DNA from: Sphingobacteruim zhuxiongii
Lineage (GTDB): Bacteria > Bacteroidota > Bacteroidia > Sphingobacteriales > Sphingobacteriaceae
DNA length: 64,000 bases
Assembly: GCF_009557615.1 (NCBI RefSeq)
Contig: NZ_CP045652.1
Span: 3,782,001 to 3,846,000, forward strand
Reading direction: 5' to 3'
The notes beneath the pieces are model-generated. The model saw only the letters and a program-made list of their open reading frames with translations. It did not search any database and was not told the origin of the DNA. Made by a program: the position numbers and the translations under genes. Below, one piece after another: positions 17,930-26,673 of this stretch (within the stretch, counting starts at the first letter, position 1; every line of letters starts with the position of its first letter).

Positions 17930-18721
17930 ATGACTATTTTAGATAAAATCGTTGAACGAAAAAGACAGGAAGTAGCGGATGCAAAAGAAAAAACCAGTTT
18001 AGATGAGCTAAAATCTTATCCTCTTTTCGAACGCACATGTTACAACTTAAAAGACTCCGTATTACATCCCGATAGATCAGGCATTATTGCAGAATATAAG
18101 CGTGCATCGCCATCAAAAGGGTTAATCAACGGACGGCATAGCGTTCAAGAAGTTGTTCAAGGCTATCAAAATGCAGGAGCTTCAGCTATTTCAGTATTAA
18201 CCGACAAGGATTTCTTTCAGGGAGATTTAGCAGACTTAACAGCAGCGCGGGAAGTTCTAACTATTCCCTTATTAAGAAAAGAATTTATCATTGATGAATA
18301 TCAAATTGCGGAAGCGAAAGCTTACGGAGCAGATATCATTCTATTGATCGCGGCCTGTCTTAGCAAGGAGGAAATCAAAACGCTTTCGAGCTATGCAAAA
18401 TCATTAGGCTTGAATGTGCTTTTAGAAATCCACAATGAAGAGGAATTAGGCAAAAGTTTATTTGACACCATTGATGCCATTGGCGTGAACAACCGAAACC
18501 TAAAGGATTTCGTCGTATCCCTAGATCATTCTTATGATCTCGTTGAAAAAATACCAAATCAGTATATCAAGGTATCGGAGAGTGGAATTTCAGATCCCAA
18601 CACGATTAATGAATTGAAGAAAGCCGGATTTCAAGCCTTTCTTATTGGTGAGAACTTTATGAAAACTGAAGACCCAATGCAGGCAATTCAAGACTTTACT
18701 GACCAAGTCAATAAGGCATAA
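17930..18721 (+). CDS. trpC: indole-3-glycerol phosphate synthase
   Basis: 263 residues, (beta/alpha)8 barrel. Closes the indole ring of CdRP to give indole-3-glycerol phosphate. Signature blocks EYKRASPSKG (about 52-61, catalytic Lys), LLRKEFIID (about 114-122), LLEIHNEEEL, IGVNNRNLKDF (about 184) and VSESGI (about 207) are all there. Last gene of the trpEGC unit. trpD, trpF, trpB and trpA are not in the window and must be elsewhere if the pathway is complete. Downstream lies a long inverted repeat rather than a clear T-tailed terminator. Confidence 0.96.
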   Translation: MTILDKIVERKRQEVADAKEKTSLDELKSYPLFERTCYNLKDSVLHPDRSGIIAEYKRASPSKGLINGRHSVQEVVQGYQNAGASAISVLTDKDFFQGDLADLTAAREVLTIPLLRKEFIIDEYQIAEAKAYGADIILLIAACLSKEEIKTLSSYAKSLGLNVLLEIHNEEELGKSLFDTIDAIGVNNRNLKDFVVSLDHSYDLVEKIPNQYIKVSESGISDPNTINELKKAGFQAFLIGENFMKTEDPMQAIQDFTDQVNKA

Positions 18722-18809
18722 AAAGTAAATTAAACGAAAGAATTAAGAATGGACAATCAGTTACAATTACCTTACAGTAATTAGAATATTCGACTGTTTC
18801 ATTCTTGCT

Positions 18810-18902
18810 TTGTTTAAAATAAAGCTTGCCTCGAGACCTTCTTCGAAACTATTGAACATCCAACAATTCAGTGTCGAAGAAGGTCCGAAGCAAACTAAAC
18901 AA
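18810..18902. repeat. 93-bp imperfect inverted repeat after trpC
   Basis: Perfect 12-bp core GACCTTCTTCGA / TCGAAGAAGGTC (18835-18846 and 18874-18885). It is extended outward by AGCTTGCCTCGA / CGAAGCAAACT with mismatches and by TTGTTTA / TAAACAA at 18810-18816 and 18896-18902. There is no T run on either strand, so it is not a standard terminator. Could be a structured RNA, a 3' stabiliser or a decayed mobile element. Confidence 0.6.
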
Positions 18903-18980
18903 TAAACCTAGAAGAACGCACAGCATTTCACTTGATTGTCACTTGAATCTACAATCTCACATCCCAAAGAGCTACTACAT

Positions 18981-19008
18981 TTGAAAATCAGAATTTTGCG
19001 TACCTTTG
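18981..19008 (+). promoter_or_regulatory. promoter of dus
   Basis: TTG (18981-18983), 17-nt spacer, TACCTTTG (19001-19008). Transcription would begin near 19012, which makes the TTG at 19018 an unlikely start codon and supports ATG 19027. Confidence 0.55.
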
Positions 19009-19026
19009 TAAAAATTTTTGAATAGC

Positions 19027-20022
19027 ATGTCGGTAAAGATTGGTGAACATATTGATTTAGGGGAGTTTCCATTGCTTTTAGCACCTATGGAGGACGTTAG
19101 TGATCCCCCTTTCCGTTTTGTTTGTAAACAAAATGGGGTTGATATGATGTACACTGAATTTATCTCTTCGGAAGGGCTTATTCGTGATGCAGCGAAGTCG
19201 AGACAAAAATTAGACATCTTTGAGTATGAACGACCTATTGGTATTCAAATCTTTGGATCTGATATCGAGCACATGCGTCAATCATCAGAAATTTGTTCAG
19301 CTGCAAATCCAGACTTAATTGATATCAATTACGGTTGTCCTGTAAAGAATGTCGCTTGTCGCGGAGCAGGCGCGAGTTTACTACAGGATATTGATAAGAT
19401 GGTCGCTATGACCAAGGCAGTAGTCGAGGCAACTCACCTGCCTGTTACTGTAAAAACTCGTCTAGGATGGGATGATAGCACCAAGAATGTTTATGAAGTT
19501 GCCGAGCGACTTCAAGACATTGGCATTAAAGCACTATCTATCCATGGAAGAACACGCGCACAAATGTATAAAGGTCAGGCCGACTGGTCGATGATTCGCG
19601 ATGTGAAACGCAATCCGCGCGTTAAGATCCCCATTTTCGGAAATGGAGACGTGGACTCTGTGGAAAAAGCAGCAGCTTGGCGCCAGGAATATGAAGTTGA
19701 TGGCATTATGATTGGTAGAGCGTCAATCGGTTATCCATGGATTTTCCGAGAAGTTAAACACTTCTTTGCTACTGGGGAACGCCTAGAAGGGCCTACCATT
19801 GCAGAACGTGTAGAAGTTTGCCGAACACACTTAACGAAATCTATCGAATGGAAGGGTGATAAGACCGGAATTTTCGAAATGAGACGACATTATGCCAATT
19901 ACTTTAAAGGCATTCCAAACTTTAAGGAATATAGAATGAAGCTCGTTGAGCTAATGCAATTCGATGACATTATCGAGGTTCTCGAAGAAATAAAACATAA
20001 TTTTACTGAGGAAGTCGCTTAA
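19027..20022 (+). CDS. dusB: tRNA-dihydrouridine synthase (DusB-like)
   Basis: 331 residues from ATG 19027; an upstream in-frame TTG would add only three residues and leaves almost no leader. FMN-dependent reduction of uridine in the tRNA D-loop. The family motif LLLAPMEDVSDPPFR begins the TIM barrel. The catalytic cysteine block NYGCPVKNVACRGAGASLL and the FMN-binding HGRTRAQMYKG and GNGDV-type motifs are clear, and the helical C-terminus is present. Stands alone with its own promoter and a terminator that overlaps its stop codon. The assignment to the DusB branch rather than another Dus is by overall pattern. Confidence 0.93.
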   Translation: MSVKIGEHIDLGEFPLLLAPMEDVSDPPFRFVCKQNGVDMMYTEFISSEGLIRDAAKSRQKLDIFEYERPIGIQIFGSDIEHMRQSSEICSAANPDLIDINYGCPVKNVACRGAGASLLQDIDKMVAMTKAVVEATHLPVTVKTRLGWDDSTKNVYEVAERLQDIGIKALSIHGRTRAQMYKGQADWSMIRDVKRNPRVKIPIFGNGDVDSVEKAAAWRQEYEVDGIMIGRASIGYPWIFREVKHFFATGERLEGPTIAERVEVCRTHLTKSIEWKGDKTGIFEMRRHYANYFKGIPNFKEYRMKLVELMQFDDIIEVLEEIKHNFTEEVA

Positions 20023-20036
20023 AAAGCGACTTTTTT
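20012..20036 (+). terminator. terminator between dus and flippase genes
   Basis: Stem AAGTCGCTT / AAGCGACTT (20012-20020 and 20024-20032) with a 3-nt loop then T. It contains the dus stop codon and overlaps the 3' end of the convergent gene. Confidence 0.85.
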
Positions 20037-21525
20037 ATTTCCCTCTTTTTAGAATACTCAGGATAACGCCTTTCTCCAAATAAGCGACGATTGCCAAGAA
20101 AGCGATAAAGAGTAAATTTCCGAACCAAAAATGTAAGTGGAAGGCTGCAAAAGCGAGCGCTACGGCGCCTATCATATAGATAGAAATCTTCTTAACATTG
20201 TAAGGAATGCTATAGTTTTTCTGTCCCCAGAAATAAGAAAGACCGACCATCAGTAGATAGGTGATTGTCGTAGACAATGCCGCACCTACGTAAGAATAAG
20301 TCGGAATCAACGTGAAATTCAAAATGATTGTTGCGATAGCCCCTATACCAGAAATGTATAAAGCATATCGAGTTTGGTCTGACAATTTATACCAAACCGA
20401 TAAATTCATGTATATCCCTAACAAGACATAGTTTAACAACAATACCGGTACAATAAATAACCCTGACCAATAATCCTGATCTCCGCCTTTACCACTCGGT
20501 ATAAAATGTTTCAACCAGTCTATATTTGCACACAGCCCCACCATCACTAGCAACATGACAATAACAAAGTATTCCATGATCGTCGCATAGGTTTTCCTAG
20601 CATTCTCGTTTTTCGAATAGCTAAAGAAAAATGGCTCCGCTCCTAACCGAAAGGCGGTCACAAAGAGATTTAGAAATACAGCAATCTTTGCTACGGCACC
20701 ATAAATACCCAAATCACTTTCCCCTCGTTCTCCAGGAATTAATCGAGGTAGCATCATCTTATCTAAATTCTCATTGATGATGAAGGATATATTTGCAATT
20801 AAGATCGGAAAGGTATAGCTGAGCATCTGTTTTATCAGTGTCTTATCGACATTAAATCGAAAACTAATCATCTGTGGAATCAGCATAATCAGTGTCACGA
20901 CAGAAGCGATCAGATTTGCGATAAACACATTCCCTAACCAACCTTCTCTAAACCAACCGGACGTAAGAGCTTTCCAACTCGGATATTCCTCAACCAGATA
21001 AGGCAATAAATAAAGGAAAAACAGCACGAAAAACACATAAATTAAGATATTGCCAACTTTAATTAAGCCATACTTAATCGGTCTACCTTCTGCTCTAAGC
21101 TTAGCGAATGGTACAACTGCCAGTGCATCTGCAGCAAGAATTACAGCAAAATACTTAACGTACATGGCATAATCAGCAACATTCTCTCCCTCACTTAACC
21201 AATACCCAATGGGATTCGCAAAGGTCAATACTGTCAATACAAATAAGGCACTGCTAATAATTGTTATAAAGAAACTGGTGTCAAACACTTTTTGCTTGTC
21301 CCCTTCCACTTTTTGGAGATAGCGGAAATAGGTGGTCTCCATACCAAACGCAAGGATGGCATTGACAAGGGAAGCATATGCGTAAAGATTGGTGAATACC
21401 CCATATACTGCTGTAGCGAATTTCTTCGTCAGAAAGGGGGTCATGATAAAACCAAGCATACGGGATAATATGGTTGTTAATCCATATATCGCAGTATCGC
21501 TTATAAATCTCTTTACTACCGACAC
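20035..21525 (-). CDS. polysaccharide/lipid-linked oligosaccharide flippase (MOP superfamily)
   Basis: 496 residues, about 14 predicted membrane segments spread over the whole length, with few charged loops. The N-terminus RFISDTAIYGLTTILSRMLGFIMTPF is typical of Wzx-type O-antigen/exopolysaccharide flippases of the MOP (MATE/MviN) superfamily, which move undecaprenyl-linked sugars across the inner membrane. Start codon GTG at 21525, one base after the acylphosphatase stop. No glycosyltransferase cluster is nearby, so the substrate is unknown; the capD-like gene at 49453 is far away. Confidence 0.85.
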   Translation of the reverse strand: MSVVKRFISDTAIYGLTTILSRMLGFIMTPFLTKKFATAVYGVFTNLYAYASLVNAILAFGMETTYFRYLQKVEGDKQKVFDTSFFITIISSALFVLTVLTFANPIGYWLSEGENVADYAMYVKYFAVILAADALAVVPFAKLRAEGRPIKYGLIKVGNILIYVFFVLFFLYLLPYLVEEYPSWKALTSGWFREGWLGNVFIANLIASVVTLIMLIPQMISFRFNVDKTLIKQMLSYTFPILIANISFIINENLDKMMLPRLIPGERGESDLGIYGAVAKIAVFLNLFVTAFRLGAEPFFFSYSKNENARKTYATIMEYFVIVMLLVMVGLCANIDWLKHFIPSGKGGDQDYWSGLFIVPVLLLNYVLLGIYMNLSVWYKLSDQTRYALYISGIGAIATIILNFTLIPTYSYVGAALSTTITYLLMVGLSYFWGQKNYSIPYNVKKISIYMIGAVALAFAAFHLHFWFGNLLFIAFLAIVAYLEKGVILSILKRGK

Positions 21526-21526
21526 C

Positions 21527-21808
21527 TTATTTCACTTTTTTGATGGCTTCGAAATTCGAAAAGCCTTTAAGTTCTGTAGACTCTGTAACCTGTACTTCTT
21601 CTACTTCTGCATCGTAAGGGCCTTCTTTACAGAAATCCAAAAGAAAATCTAAAGCTAAGGCATCTCCTTCGGCCTCTATATAAACTGCCCCGTCTGCTTG
21701 GTTAAAGACAAAACCTTTAACCCCTAACTGATCGGCAACTGCTTTTGTAGAGGCACGAAAGTACACTCCTTGTACTTTACCCTTAACCAAGATGTTCAAA
21801 TGCTTCAT
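21527..21808 (-). CDS. acyP: acylphosphatase
   Basis: 93 residues, the usual size. Hydrolyses the carboxyl-phosphate bond of acylphosphates. Motif 1 GKVQGVYFRASTKAVA carries the catalytic Arg (R18), and motif 2 GFVFNQADGAVYIEAEG carries the catalytic Asn, with Phe in place of the commoner Arg. First gene of a pair with the flippase (stop and next start one base apart). A TAnnTTTG box lies 5 nt before the ATG. Confidence 0.93.
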   Translation of the reverse strand: MKHLNILVKGKVQGVYFRASTKAVADQLGVKGFVFNQADGAVYIEAEGDALALDFLLDFCKEGPYDAEVEEVQVTESTELKGFSNFEAIKKVK

Positions 21809-21813
21809 GGTTA

Positions 21814-21821
21814 CAAAGGTA
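21814..21821 (-). promoter_or_regulatory. candidate -7 element of acyP
   Basis: Minus strand TACCTTTG ending 5 nt before the ATG, the same arrangement as trmD. No TTG at -33. Confidence 0.4.
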
Positions 21822-21840
21822 TAAGAAGAAATAGAAAAAT

Positions 21841-23004
21841 CTATCGGATTCGCTTAACTTTAATTTTAGGATCCAATTTAAAGCTTTCCATCCCCTCAAG
21901 TAGTACTAAGCCTGGTTTTTTACCTTCTTCTAGCGACCCTAATTCATGATCGATATTTAGGGCTTTGGCACCATTGATAGTCGCCCATTTGATCGTTTCA
22001 TTGAAATCAAGATGTGGATATTCAGCATGAATAACTTTCAACTCATCCAAGATATCTAAAGAAGTGTTGGAAGCTAAGCTATCTGTACCGATAATAATTT
22101 CATGACCTCCCAAAAGGAAGTTTTCCACCTTTGGTAGCTTGTTCTCAATATAAAGATTCGCTTTTGGGCACAAGCAGAAATATACTTTACGGCCCATACG
22201 ATCTACAAAGTCAAGATCTTTGATTGACGTATAGGTATTATGAACTAAGATTAGTTTGTTTTTCGTTGGTATATACGGTAAAAAGGATTGCAATGAGTTT
22301 CTAGCTTGAGCACGGAAACCATCAACAGACAGCTTCATTTGCTTATAGAAATCTAGAAATTCACCCTTATTGTATCGGAACAATTTGTTCTCCTCATCGC
22401 TCTCCTGGTTATGGATACTAATGATATTATCCTCGCCAACGACCTTCTTAAAGGTTTTAAAAAGAGTTTTTGAGCAAGAGTAAGGTGCGTGAGGTGTAAT
22501 TGAAGATCGTTTGTAGTCAAAATGGAATTCTATTTCTTTGGCTTGATCGATACGTGATTCTACATCAGCATCAGCCAATGCCATCACTTCCACAAAGGTA
22601 TGATACTGAATTGGGCTGTTTTCTTTGACTTTCGCAGAGACCGCCGAATTTGCATGATCACCAACAGCCTGAATACCGTTTTCATACATGGCTTTATCTG
22701 CCGCTTCCATCGCCTTGTCAACCGATTTCTCTTTCGCTCCGCGCTCATTCATCACTTTCATCAGGAATTGAGGCAAGCCTGTATGTTGAGGAACAAGTCC
22801 TTCCATATGAGAAAGTTCAAGATGACAGTGTGCATTTACGAAGCCAGGAATGAGGGCTCCTTTTAAGAATTCTACTTTTGAATCGTCGACTTCACCTTGG
22901 TTGTAAATCCCCTTAATTACTCCATGGTCGTCCATTGCTACGATTCCTTTTTTTATTGCAGGGCCAGTTACTGGAAATACAATATCAGCAGCATAATACT
23001 TCAT
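21841..23004 (-). CDS. amidohydrolase family protein (Atz/Trz-like deaminase)
   Basis: 387 residues. Metal-dependent amidohydrolase of the cytosine/guanine/adenosine-type deaminase branch. Composite N-terminal domain, then FVNAHCHLELSH (metal ligand HxH near 58-60), TPHAPYSCS, IHNQESDEE, and the metal-binding Asp in IIGTDSLASN, followed by the usual C-terminal EGKKPGLVLL strand. It could be an aminofutalosine or S-adenosylhomocysteine-type deaminase, but no menaquinone (mqn) genes are here. The substrate stays open. It is separated by 32 nt from acyP, which appears to have its own -7 box. Confidence 0.85.
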   Translation of the reverse strand: MKYYAADIVFPVTGPAIKKGIVAMDDHGVIKGIYNQGEVDDSKVEFLKGALIPGFVNAHCHLELSHMEGLVPQHTGLPQFLMKVMNERGAKEKSVDKAMEAADKAMYENGIQAVGDHANSAVSAKVKENSPIQYHTFVEVMALADADVESRIDQAKEIEFHFDYKRSSITPHAPYSCSKTLFKTFKKVVGEDNIISIHNQESDEENKLFRYNKGEFLDFYKQMKLSVDGFRAQARNSLQSFLPYIPTKNKLILVHNTYTSIKDLDFVDRMGRKVYFCLCPKANLYIENKLPKVENFLLGGHEIIIGTDSLASNTSLDILDELKVIHAEYPHLDFNETIKWATINGAKALNIDHELGSLEEGKKPGLVLLEGMESFKLDPKIKVKRIR

Positions 23005-23138
23005 AAATTTTTAAAAACCGTTTTTTAAGTTAGCGTAATTCACCCCTGAGGGTTGTATTAGAGCCAATTTACAAAAAAATCAATATATGTTAACTAATAA
23101 AATAATAATTACAAATTTGTTACAGTATCGCTTATATT

Positions 23139-23168
23139 TTGTTTAAAGCTAATAAAAGGTTAGTTTTG
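23139..23168 (+). promoter_or_regulatory. promoter of the TPP-riboswitch transcript
   Basis: TTG (23139-23141), 19-nt spacer, TAGTTTTG (23161-23168). Transcription would start near 23172, just before the riboswitch. Confidence 0.7.
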
Positions 23169-23178
23169 TATTATCAAT

Positions 23179-23287
23179 TAGGGGTGCCTTGTTGTTCGAC
23201 AACACAAATAAAGGCTGAGAATATACCCAGCATACGGTTCCATGAATCGTTGCGTACCTGATCTGGATAATGCCAGCGTAGGGAAAA
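23179..23287 (+). promoter_or_regulatory. TPP (THI-box) riboswitch
   Basis: All conserved blocks occur in order: GGGGTGCC (23181-23188), GGCTGAGA, TACCC, then ACCTGATCTGGATAATGCC and AGCGTAGGGA. P3 has an extra hairpin (TGTTG / CAACA) and the P4-P5 side has a 7-bp insert ACGGTTC / GAATCGT. Downstream, CTATTG / CAATAG (23305-23310 and 23321-23326) and GGTTA / TAACC (23292-23296 and 23311-23315) are mutually exclusive and may be the expression platform. There is no T run, so control is probably translational. Confidence 0.95.
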
Positions 23288-23357
23288 GGGAGGTTAAATA
23301 AATGCTATTGTAACCCCTTGCAATAGTGAGGTTTAACTCATTTACACACAAATTAAC

Positions 23358-25820
23358 ATGTTAAAAAAGGTATGGGCAACAATCGCCTTTTGCCATCTGA
23401 TTATGTGGAGCTTTGCTCAACATGCATTGACTGTAAGAGTCATCGACAAAGATCAAATCCCGTTAGCTGGAGCTACCGTTAAATTAGGCGAACAAAGCGG
23501 CACAACGGACCCAAATGGAACACTCGTTTTTAGAAATTTAACGACAAAAAAAAATTTATTACAGGTAACATATATAGGTTATCAAAATTATGTTAAGGAG
23601 GTCAGTGCTAGCGAACAATCCCAAATTATCGTTCATCTAAATGAGTTCTCCTATGTTGCGGAAGAAGTTTTTGTGACTGCCACTCGTGCCAAAGAAAACG
23701 CAGCAACAACTTTTAAAAACATTAGTAAAGAGGATATTCGCAAGAATAACCTTGGTCAAGACATTCCTTTCTTGATTAACCAGACACCTGGCGTCGTTGT
23801 AAGTTCAGACGCTGGCGCTGGAATCGGTTACACCAGCATGACTATCCGAGGCTCGGATAATGAGCGCATCAATATTACCTTAAATGGTATTCCCTTAAAT
23901 GACGCAGAAAGCATGGGTAGCTTTTTCGTGAATCTACCGGATTTCGCATCTTCTATTCAAAGCATCCAAGTACAACGTGGTATTGGTACATCGACAAATG
24001 GAGCCGGTGCATTTGGTGCTTCCCTGAATATCCAAACAGATGCCATGGAACCGGAGCCCTATGCTGAACTAAACAACGCATTCGGATCATACAATTCTTG
24101 GAAAAACACCTTAAAAGTAGGTACTGGATTAATTAATAATAAATATGCATTTAATGCACGCTTATCCCGTGTCGTTTCTGATGGTTACATCGAACGCGCT
24201 AGTTCGAACTTAAAATCCTTCTATGTTGATGGAGGACTCTATACAGACAAGCACATCTTAAAAGCTACTGTTTTCTCTGGAAAAGAAAAGACCTATCAAT
24301 CATGGTATGGAACACCTGAACCTTTAATTACTGGCGACTATAGCCGACTGGAAGATTACGCTGCAAACATGGGACTATACAGCCCGGAAGAGATCAGCCG
24401 ACTAAAAGATGAGGGAAGAAAATACAATTACTATACTTACGATAATCAAACGGATAACTATACGCAAACCCATAGTCATTTACAGTATACCTATGCTGCG
24501 AATGATAAGCTAAATTTAAATGGAGCGCTACATTACACACGCGGAGCAGGATATTATGAGGAGTTTCGTCCAGATGATAAATTAGCTCATTACGGCATGG
24601 CGGATGTAACGATCGGCTCAAATACAATTAAAAATTCGGATCTAGTTCGTCGCAGATGGTTAGATAATCATTTTTACGGGTTAACTTACTCGGCAAATTA
24701 TAAACCAAGTAGTGCGCTTAACTTTATTTTTGGGGGCGCATATAATCAATATCGCGGTAAGCATTATGGCGAGGTAATTTGGGCAAAGTATGCGTCCGAC
24801 AGCAATCTTGGTGATCGTTATTATTATAATGAAGCTGATAAAAATGACTTCAACTTTTTCGCAAAGGCAGATTACAAGTTGGAAAAATGGTTATTCAACA
24901 TTGACTTACAATATAGAAACCTTTATTATCTTGGTGAAGGAGATGATGACAAAGTCAAAAACCTATACTTTAAAGACAATCTCAACTTCTTTAACCCCAA
25001 AGTTGGTGCTACGTTCTTTTTAAATTCGAACAGCAATTTGTATGCTTCTTACGCCTATGCTAGCAAAGAACCTAAGCGCTCCGACTATGTAGAGAATCCT
25101 TTAAATGAATTTCCAAAGCCTGAGAAAATGCAGGATATTGAAGCGGGCTATCGCTTCAGGAATCAACAATTTAATATTGGTGCGAACGCTTATGCGATGT
25201 TCTATAAAAATCAATTAATCCCAACCGGTGCGCTGAACGACGTTGGTGCCGCCTTGCGTCAGAATGTTGACGATAGCTACCGAATTGGCTTTGAATTAGA
25301 TGCCTCCTGGAATATCAGTCCTCAATTCGTATGGGGAATTACCGCAGCATTGAGCCAAAATAAGATTAAGAATTTTAAAGAGAAAATCTTAGTCTATGAC
25401 AATGAAAATGATTGGAACTATGTTGGTGAAGAGGAAATCTTTTATAAGTCGACGACAATAGCGAAATCACCTTCAACCGTCCTGTCAAATATATTCACCT
25501 ACAAACCAACAGAAGAACTTTCCTTTAGTTTATTAAGTAAATATGTTTCTAGAATTTATCTAGACAACAGCACTGCCAAGGAAAGAAGTATTGACCCTTC
25601 ATTTGTGAACAACTTCCGGGGTATTTATACCTTCTCTGCATTTGGAATTGAAAGAATAGACTTAAACCTAGCTGTAAATAATATATTCAACAGTAAGTAT
25701 GAGACAACGGGATATACTTGGGGACAAAAATTCGAAAGTAAAGGAACCCGAGATTATTATAATTTCTACTATCCACAAGCGGAAACTAATTTTATGTTAG
25801 GCTTGAATATTCGTTTTTAA
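23358..25820 (+). CDS. TonB-dependent receptor, probable thiamin (precursor) transporter
   Basis: 820 residues. Signal peptide ending SFAQ, carboxypeptidase-regulatory-like domain (about 22-105), TonB plug with RATKENAATT-like TonB box region, TIRGSDNERINITLNGIPLND, QRGIGTSTNGAGAFGASLNI, then a 22-strand barrel ending in FMLGLNIRF. The TPP riboswitch in its leader implies repression when thiamin pyrophosphate is plentiful. Riboswitch-controlled outer-membrane receptors of this kind in Bacteroidota have been proposed to import thiamin or its precursors. No inner-membrane thiamin carrier or thi gene is adjacent. Family is certain, substrate is inferred from the riboswitch. Confidence 0.93.
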   Translation: MLKKVWATIAFCHLIMWSFAQHALTVRVIDKDQIPLAGATVKLGEQSGTTDPNGTLVFRNLTTKKNLLQVTYIGYQNYVKEVSASEQSQIIVHLNEFSYVAEEVFVTATRAKENAATTFKNISKEDIRKNNLGQDIPFLINQTPGVVVSSDAGAGIGYTSMTIRGSDNERINITLNGIPLNDAESMGSFFVNLPDFASSIQSIQVQRGIGTSTNGAGAFGASLNIQTDAMEPEPYAELNNAFGSYNSWKNTLKVGTGLINNKYAFNARLSRVVSDGYIERASSNLKSFYVDGGLYTDKHILKATVFSGKEKTYQSWYGTPEPLITGDYSRLEDYAANMGLYSPEEISRLKDEGRKYNYYTYDNQTDNYTQTHSHLQYTYAANDKLNLNGALHYTRGAGYYEEFRPDDKLAHYGMADVTIGSNTIKNSDLVRRRWLDNHFYGLTYSANYKPSSALNFIFGGAYNQYRGKHYGEVIWAKYASDSNLGDRYYYNEADKNDFNFFAKADYKLEKWLFNIDLQYRNLYYLGEGDDDKVKNLYFKDNLNFFNPKVGATFFLNSNSNLYASYAYASKEPKRSDYVENPLNEFPKPEKMQDIEAGYRFRNQQFNIGANAYAMFYKNQLIPTGALNDVGAALRQNVDDSYRIGFELDASWNISPQFVWGITAALSQNKIKNFKEKILVYDNENDWNYVGEEEIFYKSTTIAKSPSTVLSNIFTYKPTEELSFSLLSKYVSRIYLDNSTAKERSIDPSFVNNFRGIYTFSAFGIERIDLNLAVNNIFNSKYETTGYTWGQKFESKGTRDYYNFYYPQAETNFMLGLNIRF

Positions 25821-25858
25821 GGATTGGGAATTCGCTTTAAACTTTATATTTTTAGCGA

Positions 25859-26317
25859 ATGCGAGCAGTAATACAACGAGTAAGCCATGCTAGTTGCACG
25901 GTAGATGATCAAATCACGGGCAAAATTGAGCATGGCTTGCTTGTACTTATAGGTGTCGAAGATGAAGACTCCACAAGCGATATGGAATGGTTGGCTCAGA
26001 AAATAGCTAATCTGCGTATCTTTTCCGATGAACAGGGATTGATGAACAAATCCGTTCAAGATATTGACGGAAACATCCTTCTGATTTCACAATTCACCTT
26101 ATTTGCGCAAACAAAAAAAGGTAATCGTCCTTCTTTTATTCGAGCGGGAAAACCGGAAAAGGCAAAACCAATGTATGAGGCCATGGCTCAGTATCTACGC
26201 GATTTGCTACGGAAAGAAGTTCAACTAGGGATATTTGGCGCTGACATGAAAATCGATTTACGCAACGATGGTCCAGTGACAATTATGATGAATACAAAAG
26301 ACAAAGACAACTATTAA
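25859..26317 (+). CDS. dtd: D-aminoacyl-tRNA deacylase
   Basis: 152 residues, full length. Hydrolyses D-amino acids from mischarged tRNA. The catalytic SQFTL motif (about 77-81) and the cross-subunit Gly-cisPro motif in NDGPVTI near the C-terminus are present, as is the N-terminal MRAVIQRV. It starts 38 nt after the receptor stop and is followed 10 nt later by the MazG-like gene. The upstream box TATTTTTA is one base off the -7 consensus, 4 nt before the ATG. Confidence 0.96.
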   Translation: MRAVIQRVSHASCTVDDQITGKIEHGLLVLIGVEDEDSTSDMEWLAQKIANLRIFSDEQGLMNKSVQDIDGNILLISQFTLFAQTKKGNRPSFIRAGKPEKAKPMYEAMAQYLRDLLRKEVQLGIFGADMKIDLRNDGPVTIMMNTKDKDNY

Positions 26318-26327
26318 TAACCTCGAT

Positions 26328-26654
26328 ATGACAATAGCAGAAGCACAAACAACCGTTGATAATTGGATTAAAACAACTGGAGTTCGTTACTTCCATGAAT
26401 TAACCAATACCGCCATGCTGATGGAGGAGGTCGGAGAAGTGGCTAGAATAATGGCGAGACAATATGGTGAACAATCGTTCAAATCGTCTGATAAGGAAGT
26501 AAATTTAGCCGATGAGATGGCAGACGTTTTATTTGTTTTGATTTGTCTTGCAAATCAAACTGGAATTAACCTCACAGATGCTTTAAATAAGAATCTCGAC
26601 AAGAAAACAAATAGAGATGGAGAACGACATAAAAACAATGAGAAGCTGAGATAG
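26328..26654 (+). CDS. MazG-like nucleotide pyrophosphohydrolase
   Basis: 108 residues, the single-domain all-alpha NTP pyrophosphatase size. The metal-binding pattern is visible as MEEVGEVARIMAR (EExxE-type helix) and DEMADVLFVLICLA (ExxD helix). Such enzymes hydrolyse (d)NTPs, often aberrant ones, to monophosphates. It forms a two-gene unit with dtd; both are quality-control enzymes. Exact substrate not determinable. Ends at a strong bidirectional terminator that overlaps its last codons. Confidence 0.88.
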   Translation: MTIAEAQTTVDNWIKTTGVRYFHELTNTAMLMEEVGEVARIMARQYGEQSFKSSDKEVNLADEMADVLFVLICLANQTGINLTDALNKNLDKKTNRDGERHKNNEKLR

Positions 26655-26669
26655 CTTCTCATTGTTTTT
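26631..26669. terminator. bidirectional terminator of convergent genes
   Basis: Perfect 17-bp inverted repeat (26631-26647 and 26653-26669) with the 5-nt loop GAGAT, A-rich on the left and T-rich on the right. Serves the MazG-like gene and the convergent phosphohydrolase. Confidence 0.9.
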
Positions 26670-26673
26670 ATGC

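Noticed and set aside
18749..18784. 11-codon ORF after trpC as a leader peptide or gene remnant
   Set aside because: No repeated regulatory codons, no terminator behind it, no similarity to Trp enzymes.
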